Shown here: positions 25,708 to 34,408 of the stretch, piece after piece
Layout of the letters: each line of letters starts with the position of its first letter
Numbering within the stretch: the first letter of the stretch is position 1
NCBI GenBank assembly: GCA_018830285.1
Contig: JAHJSB010000015.1
Location: 1-64,000 of the forward strand
Reading direction: 5' to 3'
Length of the DNA: 64,000 bases
Origin: Alphaproteobacteria bacterium
Lineage (GTDB): Bacteria; Pseudomonadota; Alphaproteobacteria; Caulobacterales; Hyphomonadaceae
Notes under the pieces: generated by a model
Told to the model about the DNA's origin: nothing
The model's database searches: none
Seen by the model: the letters and a program-made list of their open reading frames with translations, nothing else
Program-made: the position numbers and the translations under genes

Positions 25708-27449
25708 GCGATGATGACTTCAAGATCAGGCCGGGACGGATTCGGGATCGTAGCAGCCGTTCGGCCAAGCCGAAGACGCTCGTCGCACAGGTGCGGGCGC
25801 TGTCGAACAAGGCAGGGCATGTCGGCATGGTCGGCGCATCGGGCGGGCGGCGCGGCACCGGCCGTCACGGCCGCGGACGGACCGCGTTGCTCCGGATGCG
25901 GTCGCGGCAAGGCCAGCGCCGGGTAATCGTCAAGGCGCGGATCGTGCGTCATGTCGGCTCCCGCTATTCGGCGGCACCGCTATCGCGCCACATCGCCTAT
26001 CTGAAGCGCGATGGCGTCACGCGCGACGGCAAGGACGCAGAGATCTTCGGCAGCGATGACGGCGTGGCGGATGGTGATGCCTTTGCTGGTCGCTGCGCCG
26101 ACGACCGGCATCACTTCCGCTTCATCGTCTCGCCCGAAGACGCCGTCGAAATGTCAGATGTGCGGGCATTCACCCGCGAGTTGCTCACCGACATGGAGGC
26201 CGATCTCGGCACCCGGCTCGACTGGGTCGCGGTCGATCACTGGAACACCGACAATCCGCATATCCATATCCTGCTGCGCGGCCGCAGCGACCAGGCCCAA
26301 GACCTCGTCATTGACCGTGATTACATTCGTGCAGGGATGCGTGGCCGCGCCGAGGAGCGCGTCACCATCGAGCTCGGACCCAGAACCGAACGCGAGATCG
26401 AGCGCACCTTGGCCCGCGAGGTCGAGGCCGAGCGCTGGACCAGCCTCGACCGCCGCTTGCGTTCAATCGCTGACGATCATGGCGGCATGGTCGATCTGCG
26501 GCCAGACCCGGCATCCCCCATGTCGCGAACCAACAATTACTTGATCGGCCGCGCGACCAAACTTGAGCGGCTCGGTCTTGCCGAACGGATCGCATCGGGC
26601 TGCTGGACGCTGAGGTCTGATCTCGAACCAACGCTACGGCAGATGGCCGTGCGCGGCGACATCATCAAGACCATGCACCGGGCGATGAGCGCGCGGGGCC
26701 GAATGCCTGACCTGTCCCGGTTCGCACTGCACGACGAACACAGCGCAGAACCCGTGTTCGGGCGACTGGTCGAACGCGGGTTACATGATGAACTGACCGG
26801 CAGCGCTTATGCTGTCGTGGACGGGGCCGACGGACGGACCCATCATTTGCGGTTCAGCGACATCGACAAGACGACCGACGCCAGCCCCGGCGCGCTGGTC
26901 GAACTGCGCCAATGGACCGATGCCAAGGGCCGGGATCAGCAGTCACTTGCCGTTCGTTCGGATATGCTAGTTGGTGCGCAGGTCACTGCTGACGGTGCCA
27001 CCTGGCTTGACCGGCAATTGGTGGCGAAGGAGCCGCTTATCACCGCCGACGGGTTCGGCAGCGAAATCAGGGACGCGATGGCCGCACGCGCTGATCAGTT
27101 GGTGGCGCGCGGGCTGGCGCGGCGACAAGGCCAGCAACTCGTGTTCGCACGTGCCATGCTCGGCAAATTGCAGACACAGGAAGTGGGAGACTCCATTGGT
27201 GCTATCGCAGCACGCACGGGCCTTGCTCACCGCCCGTCGGCGGCGGGCGAGTATGTCACCGGCATCTACCGCGAGCGGGTGACGCTGGCATCGGGGCGCT
27301 TTGCCATGATCGACGACGGGATGGGGTTTCAGCTGGTGCCGTGGCGACCGGCACTCGATCAACACTTGGGGCAAGCCGTGACCGGCACGATGAACGCGCG
27401 GGGCGGGGTTGACTGGAGCTTCGGGCGATCGCGCGGGATGGGCATCTAA
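25704..27449 (+). CDS. rlx: Relaxase (VirD2-like, DUF3363)
   Basis: This 581-residue DNA-nicking relaxase starts conjugal transfer. The N-terminal ~80 residues are basic. HFRFIVSPEDA then DWVAVDHWNTDNPHIHILLRG carries the HxH metal motif. The DUF3363 C-terminal half includes FGRLVERGLHDELTG, GRFAMIDDGMGFQLVPWRP and DWSFGRSRGMGI. The start at 25704 overlaps the small upstream ORF. It is the only relaxase in the window, so it may also serve element A. Cargo block 1 separates it from traG, which normally follows directly. Confidence 0.93.
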   Translation: MSDDDFKIRPGRIRDRSSRSAKPKTLVAQVRALSNKAGHVGMVGASGGRRGTGRHGRGRTALLRMRSRQGQRRVIVKARIVRHVGSRYSAAPLSRHIAYLKRDGVTRDGKDAEIFGSDDGVADGDAFAGRCADDRHHFRFIVSPEDAVEMSDVRAFTRELLTDMEADLGTRLDWVAVDHWNTDNPHIHILLRGRSDQAQDLVIDRDYIRAGMRGRAEERVTIELGPRTEREIERTLAREVEAERWTSLDRRLRSIADDHGGMVDLRPDPASPMSRTNNYLIGRATKLERLGLAERIASGCWTLRSDLEPTLRQMAVRGDIIKTMHRAMSARGRMPDLSRFALHDEHSAEPVFGRLVERGLHDELTGSAYAVVDGADGRTHHLRFSDIDKTTDASPGALVELRQWTDAKGRDQQSLAVRSDMLVGAQVTADGATWLDRQLVAKEPLITADGFGSEIRDAMAARADQLVARGLARRQGQQLVFARAMLGKLQTQEVGDSIGAIAARTGLAHRPSAAGEYVTGIYRERVTLASGRFAMIDDGMGFQLVPWRPALDQHLGQAVTGTMNARGGVDWSFGRSRGMGI

Positions 27450-27589
27450 TGGCATGCTTGCGCCAAAGCTTGTCGTGTGAGCGCAACGTTGCTTTGGTTG
27501 AAAGGCACGTCAAAGCGTACGCCCCAGATCCATGTCTAAGTGCTGGAACGGCCCCGACTTCCATATGCGAGTCATTCGCGTCGAGTCTA

Positions 27590-27622
27590 TTGACCCGTTC
27601 AAGTGGGTATTATACCCACTTG
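27590..27622 (+). promoter_or_regulatory. Promoter overlapped by a perfect 23-bp palindrome
   Basis: TTGACC at 27590-27595 could be a -35 box. The palindrome at 27600-27622 has 11-bp arms CAAGTGGGTAT and ATACCCACTTG around a single T, and covers the -10 region (TATACC or TATTAT). The likely start codon is at 27625, so the transcript would be almost leaderless. The layout suggests autorepression by the MerR-like protein. Confidence 0.6.
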
Positions 27623-27624
27623 AT

Positions 27625-28080
27625 ATGGAACTTGTACAATTCTCTGATGCTTTGCGCCTGACCGAGCTTCCGGAAAGCCAACTGCGCGAGTGGTGCGGGA
27701 AGCGGGGGCTTTTCCAACCCACCGTGCCGGCCCGTGGCCCAGGTCGCCTTGCGCTCTTTTCTTGGCAAGACATTATCGCGCTACGTATTTTTCGCGAGGT
27801 GACCTTGGTTTTCGGAGGAAGGGCAAGTGGGTGGGCTGCTGGCATAGCCGACCTACGGCAAAGGCTCGACGGTCAGTTCTTTCCTAGCCTCTGGGGTAAA
27901 TCGGCGATCTTTGCCAGCCAACAAACTGCAGTTATTGGCATGATCCCCACCTCGCCGTTGGATAGTGCCGCCTTGATCGTGCCGCTCGATCCCCATCTTG
28001 GGGTGATCACCAGTGGCGGCACGATCGAGGAACTGCAGGGGCAACTGCCGCTCGTAACCCAGGTTGGATCGTCACGATGA
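27625..28080 (+). CDS. MerR-like regulator of cargo block 1
   Basis: This 151-residue protein has an N-terminal winged-helix of MerR type: LVQFSDALRLTELPESQLRE, WCGKRGLFQP, then GRLALFSWQDIIALRIFREV. The rest (residues ~65-150) has no known effector domain. The ATG at 27625 is chosen because it lies 2 bp after the palindrome and starts the domain; the upstream frame is unlikely. The stop overlaps the methyltransferase start (ATGA). It probably controls the three-gene block, keeping methylase expression in check after transfer to a new host. Confidence 0.65.
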   Translation: MELVQFSDALRLTELPESQLREWCGKRGLFQPTVPARGPGRLALFSWQDIIALRIFREVTLVFGGRASGWAAGIADLRQRLDGQFFPSLWGKSAIFASQQTAVIGMIPTSPLDSAALIVPLDPHLGVITSGGTIEELQGQLPLVTQVGSSR

Positions 28081-30572
28081 CCGACATGGCACTGGGCGTT
28101 CTTTGGAGCCAGCGATTTGGTCTCGCCCGATCCCCGATGTTCACCTTTGAGAAGGATGGCGCCGATGGAGATCACAATGTCCTGCTCGATGGTGGGTATG
28201 GATCGTTCGGTCTATCGGTCGTCGAAGAGCGGATGGATCCGGTCGCCGCAGCGGGTTGGGCTTGGTCAAGCGACCTTCCGCACCATGTAACCGTCAGCAA
28301 GAAGGACGTTCAGGTCGTCCGATGGGATGCATCCAGCGACGCACAAGTCTATTCTCTCGACTCCGTCAATCGTGACCTCGACGGCTTTTATCGCTTCCTC
28401 TGTCGCGACCGGCTCCGCTCAAACAGGACCGTTGTCCAGCATCTCGTCAACCTTTTCGGTCGAGTCCGCTCGCTGGTAGCGCACGCGAGGCTTCCCGACG
28501 ATCGCGCAATCGACGCCTTCGTTACCATCTTGGGTGACCTGATCGCCGGCGAAAACGCACCTGCTGATACGGTGGGGTTCGGGTTGCCTGATGACGCTGC
28601 CGAATTGCGTGCGGCGCTCGCGGGTCCGTCGCTCGAAGAGTCGCTACGCGACATTCGTACCGCGCCGACGACATTGTCGGCGATCACTTTACACCCGAGC
28701 TTGGCTATTCGGCACGCTGGCGGCCAACTCTTCCAGGAAGCCCATTTCGATCTGGTGCGTGCTCCGCCGCCTGACATGTTCGGTTACGTCGATACAGCGA
28801 CGGCTGAGCGTAATTCACGCGGGGGAACCCATTTTACCCCTCCGGCGCTTGCTCGCAGCATCGTTGACCATACCATCCTGCAGATCGACGATCTGGCCGA
28901 TCGGCCCAAGCTCACCATCAGCGACCCGGCGTGTGGCTCGGCGGCGTTCCTCCATGAGGCACTACGAGGATTGCAGCGGGTTGGCTTCAATGGCGCCGTC
29001 CACGTTGTTGGCCGCGATATATCGCGGCCTGCTATCGCTATGGCGCGCTTCACTCTGACCCTGGCGTTGCGCGACTGGACTCCCGCTGGTGGCGCAGCTC
29101 TTGATCTCGAAATCGGAGATTCACTCGCGGAGCCGGCCTTTCCGGCAGCCGACATGACGGTCATGAATCCGCCATTCATTTCTGTGATCTCTCAGACGCC
29201 TGAGCAAAAGGTGCAGCTGCGCGCCGTGATTGGGGACAAGGCCGGGAGCCGAGGCGACTACAGCATGGCGTTCGTTACTCGGGCGCTTGATGCGCTTGCC
29301 GATCGGGGCGCGATGGGAACACTATTCCCTGCCAATCTTCTCACCCATGAGGCGGCGACGCCATGGCGCGAGAAGTTGGCGAGCGAGGGCGATATTCGCT
29401 TACTTGCGAGCATCGGTGACTTTGGCCTGTTCAGTCAGGCTCTCGTCCATGTCGCGTGTGCCGTGATAGCCAAGGGCCAACCACATCGCCGCGAATTCAC
29501 CGCGCTCGTTACTGGTAATGAAGCAGGTGCGACCGGTGATGCACTGCGCGAATTGCGCAAGATTCACGGCATGCCGCCTGCAATCGCGGTCGGAGACCGG
29601 CAATGGAAGCTGTTTGCGACCGAGGCCTCAGTCCTTGATCGCAAACTACCCTGGCGAATTCTTACGCCGCAGCAACGCGGTCTGCTCGACGCGCTCGAAG
29701 CTGCACAGACACCGACCGTCGGAAGCCTGTTCGATATTGCGCAAGGCGTCCAGACGGGAAATTTGAAGGTCTTCCTGTTTGACGACGCCGCCTTTCGTCG
29801 GCTTGGCTTGCCTGCCAAGGAGAAGCGTCATTTTCGTGAAGCGCTGATGACCGATTCGATCGAGAACGGTCGGATAATAAAGAAGTATCATCTCTTCTTT
29901 CCGCACGGGCGCGATGGCTCGCTGTTTGCTAGCGAAGAGGAACTGGCTGCAGCTGTTCCAACCTACTACCGGGCTATCCTCAAACCTAATGAGGCTGTCC
30001 TGAAGGGTCGGGCCTCAATCCTGCAAGCCAATCGTACAGACTGGTGGGGCCTCATGCGCTCGCGCACCAGTACCTTCTCGTTGGATGACCGTCCGCGCAT
30101 TGTCTCCAAGTTTTTCGGCGCCGAAGGGAGCTTCGCGCTCGATGCAAGTGGGCGCTATCTGCCATCAACCGGCCACATCTGGACCCCGAAGCGCGAACTT
30201 CTAGCCTCTCGGCTAGATGAGCACGAGGATATCGATCCTGCCGAGGAGATCGGCGAAGGCGTCCGCGAGGCTGCGTCGATCGAGGTGTTGCACGCCTATG
30301 TAGCGCTGCTTAATTCGCGAACCTTTGTGCGGCTGGTCTCTTTCAGGTCGGTGACGATCGCAGGGGGGCAGTTCGACTTGAGTAGCCGATTCTTGGCTCC
30401 GGTCTTCCTTCCGGATTTGTGGGAAAAGGCCGAAGATCCAATTTTGGGAGGACATGTTCGACGGCTAGCGCGTGTCACCATCGCTGCCGAACGTGGCGAA
30501 CCCGTGCATGCGGACAATGTGGACCGGCTTGTCGCGCAGCTCTATGGCGTACCTGAGCTTGTCGAGGACTGA
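28077..30572 (+). CDS. N6-adenine DNA methyltransferase (Eco57I/type IIG-like)
   Basis: This 831-residue protein has an N-terminal ~240 residues of unknown fold. The methylase domain starts at GTHFTPPALARSIVDHTILQ, with the SAM site DPACGSAAFLHEAL at ~283-296 and the catalytic NPPF at 364-367. The ~230 C-terminal residues resemble a target-recognition region of Eco57I-type enzymes (FDIAQGVQTGN, then IVSKFFGAEGSFALDASG). No PD-(D/E)xK nuclease motif is obvious at the N-terminus, so cleavage ability is uncertain. It is co-translated with the MerR-like gene, and its end overlaps the partner gene by 29 nt. Confidence 0.85.
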   Translation: MTDMALGVLWSQRFGLARSPMFTFEKDGADGDHNVLLDGGYGSFGLSVVEERMDPVAAAGWAWSSDLPHHVTVSKKDVQVVRWDASSDAQVYSLDSVNRDLDGFYRFLCRDRLRSNRTVVQHLVNLFGRVRSLVAHARLPDDRAIDAFVTILGDLIAGENAPADTVGFGLPDDAAELRAALAGPSLEESLRDIRTAPTTLSAITLHPSLAIRHAGGQLFQEAHFDLVRAPPPDMFGYVDTATAERNSRGGTHFTPPALARSIVDHTILQIDDLADRPKLTISDPACGSAAFLHEALRGLQRVGFNGAVHVVGRDISRPAIAMARFTLTLALRDWTPAGGAALDLEIGDSLAEPAFPAADMTVMNPPFISVISQTPEQKVQLRAVIGDKAGSRGDYSMAFVTRALDALADRGAMGTLFPANLLTHEAATPWREKLASEGDIRLLASIGDFGLFSQALVHVACAVIAKGQPHRREFTALVTGNEAGATGDALRELRKIHGMPPAIAVGDRQWKLFATEASVLDRKLPWRILTPQQRGLLDALEAAQTPTVGSLFDIAQGVQTGNLKVFLFDDAAFRRLGLPAKEKRHFREALMTDSIENGRIIKKYHLFFPHGRDGSLFASEEELAAAVPTYYRAILKPNEAVLKGRASILQANRTDWWGLMRSRTSTFSLDDRPRIVSKFFGAEGSFALDASGRYLPSTGHIWTPKRELLASRLDEHEDIDPAEEIGEGVREAASIEVLHAYVALLNSRTFVRLVSFRSVTIAGGQFDLSSRFLAPVFLPDLWEKAEDPILGGHVRRLARVTIAAERGEPVHADNVDRLVAQLYGVPELVED

Positions 30573-31293
30573 GACAACTGAACCCAAGTTATCTTCAGCA
30601 GCGTTCATTCAGCGCTGTAAATCCTTGGCTGTCCGCTTCGGCGAAGCGGTGGGGCAGGCAACCGGCGATATCGCCTTTGCGCCGGAGATCAGTAACACTG
30701 CGGCTGTAATGATGCTCGGAGGGCGCGCTAGCGAGACAATAGCGCGCAATCGGGGCAACCCTCACCGCGTCGTTCCCCTCTGCTCCGTAACAGACGAGGT
30801 TTTTGCTTGGGCTGGCTATCGCGAGTCTTGGCAGAAACAAGGTGCAGAGCAGAGCTTCCGCTTTGTTGAAGGTGGCTTCACCCTCCACATTGGTCGTCAG
30901 GGTGAACTTGCCAAGCCACAAATCCTGAGAAGTGAATGGGTGAGCCCGCGCAACGGTGCTTTTGTGAATCAGGCGGGGCATCCACACTGGCAGCTTGATG
31001 TCCTAGAGAGTGCTCGAATGCGTTCACCTGAGCCTCCTGCGCGGTTCGATGATCTTACAATTCCGCGTTCCGCTATTGAATTTGGAGGCGATCCGCAGCC
31101 CACCACCAGTGAAGATTTGCTCTTCGGCCTGACGATTGAGCGAATGCACCTTGCAAGCGCCGCTCTCTGGTGGCGGCAGCCCAGCATTCCTGTTGCTCAT
31201 CCCCCAGAGACGGTAGCTGAACTTGATCGTTGGATTCTGGGTTGTGTAGCGTATCTGCGGCAAGAAGTCGGGCGTTGCGCTATCGTTGCTTAA
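30544..31293 (+). CDS. Unrecognised partner of the methyltransferase
   Basis: This 249-residue soluble protein is read in the same direction and overlaps the methylase end, so it is almost surely part of the same operon. No catalytic motif is recognised. Visible blocks are AFIQRCKSLAVRFGEAVGQ, FVEGGFTLHIGRQGELAKPQ, AGHPHWQLDVLE and ELDRWILGCVAYLRQEVGR. It may be a restriction or DNA-recognition subunit by position alone. The ATG at 30544 is the best start; an earlier one at 30472 would overlap the methylase more deeply. Confidence 0.65.
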   Translation: MAYLSLSRTETTEPKLSSAAFIQRCKSLAVRFGEAVGQATGDIAFAPEISNTAAVMMLGGRASETIARNRGNPHRVVPLCSVTDEVFAWAGYRESWQKQGAEQSFRFVEGGFTLHIGRQGELAKPQILRSEWVSPRNGAFVNQAGHPHWQLDVLESARMRSPEPPARFDDLTIPRSAIEFGGDPQPTTSEDLLFGLTIERMHLASAALWWRQPSIPVAHPPETVAELDRWILGCVAYLRQEVGRCAIVA

Positions 31294-31458
31294 CTGAACG
31301 CCGGGTTTCGTCGTTTTTAATCTGGAAGCGGTCAGACCTCTCTCGGCCAGAATACGCCAATCCCTGCCTTTCTGCGCTAGCCTCTGCTTGCCACATAAAT
31401 TCCCTTGCGCGTAATCCGGAGACAAGCCGACCTCGCTCCAAAATGCGGAGCAAACCAT

Positions 31459-33459
31459 ATGTCGGCAACCAAAATCCTGTGGGGGCAGATCCTCGTCGTC
31501 TTTCTGCTGGTGCTGGGCAGCATCTGGGGCGCAACACAGTGGACCGCAGCATCACTCGGCTATCAGCCCGAGCTGGGGCGGCCTTGGTTCATGTTGCTGG
31601 GGCATCCGGTCTATCCGCCGCCAGCCTTCTTCTGGTGGTGGTACAGTTTCGATGCCTATGCGCCGCAAGTCTTCCAGCGTGGCAGTTACATTGCCGTTTC
31701 CGGCGGGTTTGCTTCGATCATCGTGGCGATCGGCATGTCGGTGTGGCGGGCGCGCGAAGTCAAGAATGCCGAGACCTATGGTTCAGCGCGGTGGGCAACG
31801 CGCGCCGAGATCAAAACGGCGGGTCTGCTGGGTGAGCAGGGTGTGGTCCTGGGCAAGTTCACCAACAACTATTTACGCCATGATGGCCCTGAGCATGTCC
31901 TGTGTTTTGCGCCGACCCGTTCGGGTAAGGGCGTCGGACTGGTCGTCCCGACCTTGCTCACTTGGCCCGGTTCCGCCATCGTTCACGACATCAAGGGGGA
32001 GAACTGGACGCTTACCGCCGGTTTCCGGTCGAGCTTCAGTCGGGTGCTGCTGTTCGATCCGACCAATGCCGATTCTGCCGCCTACAATCCCCTGCTAGAA
32101 GTCCGGCGGGGTGTGACCGAAGTGCGCGATGTCCAGAATGTCGCCGATGTGCTGGTCGATCCCGAAGGCAGTCTCGAAAAGCGCAACCACTGGGAGAAGA
32201 CCAGCCATTCACTGCTGGTCGGGGCCATCCTGCATGTCCTCTATGCCGAGCCCGACAAAACATTGGCCGGTGTCGCGGCATTCCTGTCCGATCCGAAACG
32301 CTCGATTGAATCGACGCTGGCTGCGATGATGATGACCCCGCACCTGGGCGAAGCGGGAGTCCATCCCGTCATCGCCAGCGCCGCGCGGGAACTGCTCAAC
32401 AAATCGGAGAACGAACGATCGGGCGTGCTCTCGACCGCCATGTCGTTCCTCGGCCTCTACCGCGATCCAGTCGTCGCGCATGTCACCCGGCGCTGCGATT
32501 GGCGTATCGCGGATCTGGTCGACCGCGCGAAACCCGCATCACTCTATCTGGTTATCCCGCCTTCCGATATCAGTCGGACCAAGCCGCTAATTCGCTTGAT
32601 CCTCAACCAAATCGGGCGGCGGCTGACCGAGGAGCTGACACCGGCCGGCTGCCGGCAACGGGTCCTGTTCATGCTCGACGAGTTTCCCGCGCTGGGGCGC
32701 CTCGACTTCTTCGAGAGCGCGCTCGCCTTCATGGCCGGTTACGGCCTCAAGGCATTCCTGATCGCGCAATCGCTCAACCAGATCGAAAAGGCATACGGAC
32801 AGCACAACGCGATTCTCGACAATTGCCATGTCCGAGTGGCGTTCGCGACCAACGACAATGAGACCGCCAAGCGCGTTTCGGAATCGCTCGGCACCGCGAC
32901 CGAAATGCGCGCCATGAAAAACTATGCCGGCCACAGGCTGTCGCCCTGGCTTGGTCATCTAATGGTGTCGCGCTCGGAAACGTCACGGCCGCTGCTCACC
33001 CAGGGCGAAATCCTGCAATTGCCCGAAACCGACGAGGTGGTGATGATTGGCGGAACGCCGCCGATCCGGGCAAAGAAGGCGCAATATTATATCGACCATC
33101 GCTTGATGAAGCGGATATTGCCGCCTCCTGATCCGAAGGCGCTGGCCGCTGAAGACCCCTCACCCGACGATTGGACAGGATTGACGTTTCCTGGCCAGAT
33201 CGAGGCCGAGCAACCCGAAGGCGCAGACGATTCCGCTGACGCCGCGACCGACCCGGCCAACGCTGGTGTCAGACGCGAGCCGGAATTGCCGCAGCACGAA
33301 GAAATCATCCCGCGACCCACAACGCCGCAAAACGAGTTTCAGTTCGATCAGGATGATACGGCAGAGGACGAAGCCACTCGTAACCAGCGGATTCAGGAGC
33401 GGATGCACGGTGCGTCGAGACAGGCTTCGCTTGATCCCGGCGATGGAATTACACTGTGA
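31459..33459 (+). CDS. traG: TraG/VirD4-type coupling protein (ICE-B)
   Basis: This 666-residue coupling ATPase has membrane segments at ~7-25 and ~72-92, Walker A (APTRSGKG) at ~152-159 and Walker B (LFMLDEFPALG) at ~405-415. The ATG at 31459 follows GGAG. The C-terminal ~90 residues are acidic and Pro-rich, unlike the Arg-rich tail of the element A copy, which may set substrate choice. It overlaps the CopG-like gene by 4 nt. Cargo block 1 lies directly upstream, so expression may now depend on a cargo promoter or readthrough. Confidence 0.93.
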   Translation: MSATKILWGQILVVFLLVLGSIWGATQWTAASLGYQPELGRPWFMLLGHPVYPPPAFFWWWYSFDAYAPQVFQRGSYIAVSGGFASIIVAIGMSVWRAREVKNAETYGSARWATRAEIKTAGLLGEQGVVLGKFTNNYLRHDGPEHVLCFAPTRSGKGVGLVVPTLLTWPGSAIVHDIKGENWTLTAGFRSSFSRVLLFDPTNADSAAYNPLLEVRRGVTEVRDVQNVADVLVDPEGSLEKRNHWEKTSHSLLVGAILHVLYAEPDKTLAGVAAFLSDPKRSIESTLAAMMMTPHLGEAGVHPVIASAARELLNKSENERSGVLSTAMSFLGLYRDPVVAHVTRRCDWRIADLVDRAKPASLYLVIPPSDISRTKPLIRLILNQIGRRLTEELTPAGCRQRVLFMLDEFPALGRLDFFESALAFMAGYGLKAFLIAQSLNQIEKAYGQHNAILDNCHVRVAFATNDNETAKRVSESLGTATEMRAMKNYAGHRLSPWLGHLMVSRSETSRPLLTQGEILQLPETDEVVMIGGTPPIRAKKAQYYIDHRLMKRILPPPDPKALAAEDPSPDDWTGLTFPGQIEAEQPEGADDSADAATDPANAGVRREPELPQHEEIIPRPTTPQNEFQFDQDDTAEDEATRNQRIQERMHGASRQASLDPGDGITL

Positions 33460-33860
33460 AACAGGGTATCCGCACCAAGCACACGTTTCGACTGCCGCCC
33501 GCGCTGGCTTCACACCTCGCTGACTATGCCGCTCGCAAACGAGTCTCGCAGGCCGGAATTGTCGAGGCGGCGTTGACATCGTTTCTTTCGCCGGACGGGG
33601 CCGAGCGAATGGAGGCTGCATTTAGTCGGCGCATGGACGGGGTGTTGCGTCGGCTTGAACAGCTGGATCGCAATATCGAGGTCGGGAATGAAGCACTGGC
33701 ACTGTTCGTTCGCTTTTGGCTGACAGCCAATCCACCACTACCCGATGCGGCAATTCCTGCTGCGCAGGCGAAAGGCAAAGAGCGGTACGATGCGTTTGTC
33801 GAGGCATTGGCTCGACGGCTCGATACTGGCCATCGATTAATTGACGGGGTCAGACATTAA
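33456..33860 (+). CDS. CopG/ribbon-helix-helix-like protein, shortened C-terminus (ICE-B)
   Basis: This 134-residue protein is at the traG-trbB position. It has a GTG start overlapping the traG stop. The N-terminal domain is IRTKHTFRLPPALASHLADY then VSQAGIVEAALTSFL. The middle matches the element A homologue (EALALFVRFWLTANPPLPDA). It ends at RRLDTGHRLIDGVRH, about 20 residues earlier than the 156-residue homologue at 3744. This suggests that insertion of cargo block 2 replaced its C-terminus. Confidence 0.75.
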   Translation: MKQGIRTKHTFRLPPALASHLADYAARKRVSQAGIVEAALTSFLSPDGAERMEAAFSRRMDGVLRRLEQLDRNIEVGNEALALFVRFWLTANPPLPDAAIPAAQAKGKERYDAFVEALARRLDTGHRLIDGVRH

Positions 33861-33992
33861 GTGGTTCGGCAGTTTGCGCCGTGAGCTGAAGCCATACAGA
33901 GCGGGATGCCGGTGCCCTAAATACGTCGTTCTTTCCAGATACGATATTGGACGAGGATTTGCCGACGATCGTCCTTCGGCTATATAGTTAGC

Positions 33993-34178
33993 ATGGCGCA
34001 CGAACTCGACGATATACGAGCCCAGTCGAAATGCCCCGTGTGCAAGTGCAAACTCAACGTCAGTTACAAAACCATGCGCCTTGGACTCACCATCGAATGC
34101 CCCGGCTGCGGCGAAACAATCCGGCCGATTGACAATACGCCCATCGGGAAAATCCAAGGTCTGATTGACGAGACCTGA
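33993..34178 (+). CDS. Zinc-ribbon peptide
   Basis: This 61-residue protein has two CxxC knuckles, CPVCKCKLN (residues ~13-21) and CPGCGETI (~37-44), separated by ~20 residues: a zinc ribbon. The last part (IGKIQGLIDET) is helical. It could be a small DNA- or RNA-binding adaptor. It opens cargo block 2 and is the only gene between the CopG end and the TIR-like gene. Confidence 0.6.
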   Translation: MAHELDDIRAQSKCPVCKCKLNVSYKTMRLGLTIECPGCGETIRPIDNTPIGKIQGLIDET

Positions 34179-34191
34179 CAATGATCGACCT

Positions 34192-34305
34192 TTGGTAGCC
34201 TATGTCATTGCGCAGCTCCTCGTCGGTCGCGCGCTTCAACAACATGCGATAGAGTGGGCGTTGGCGGTGGACGCGATACTCTCCAAGCGAGGGGAACTGC
34301 CTTGA
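34192..34305 (+). CDS. Possible 37-codon ORF or gene fragment
   Basis: From a TTG at 34192 the frame encodes VAYVIAQLLVGRALQQHAI and EWALAVDAILSKRGELP with strongly biased third positions, ending at TGA 34303. The amphipathic helical pattern suggests real or formerly real coding sequence. There is no ribosome site; it may be the tail of a lost gene. Confidence 0.3.
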   Translation: MVAYVIAQLLVGRALQQHAIEWALAVDAILSKRGELP

Positions 34306-34408
34306 ATTCGGACGTTTTCGACCGGATCTTCGATGCCTAAAACCTGCCGTCCGTTCAAACCCAACCGAACATTTCGTAACAACCTCGTTGCCGTGTTAGA
34401 GATTGGCC

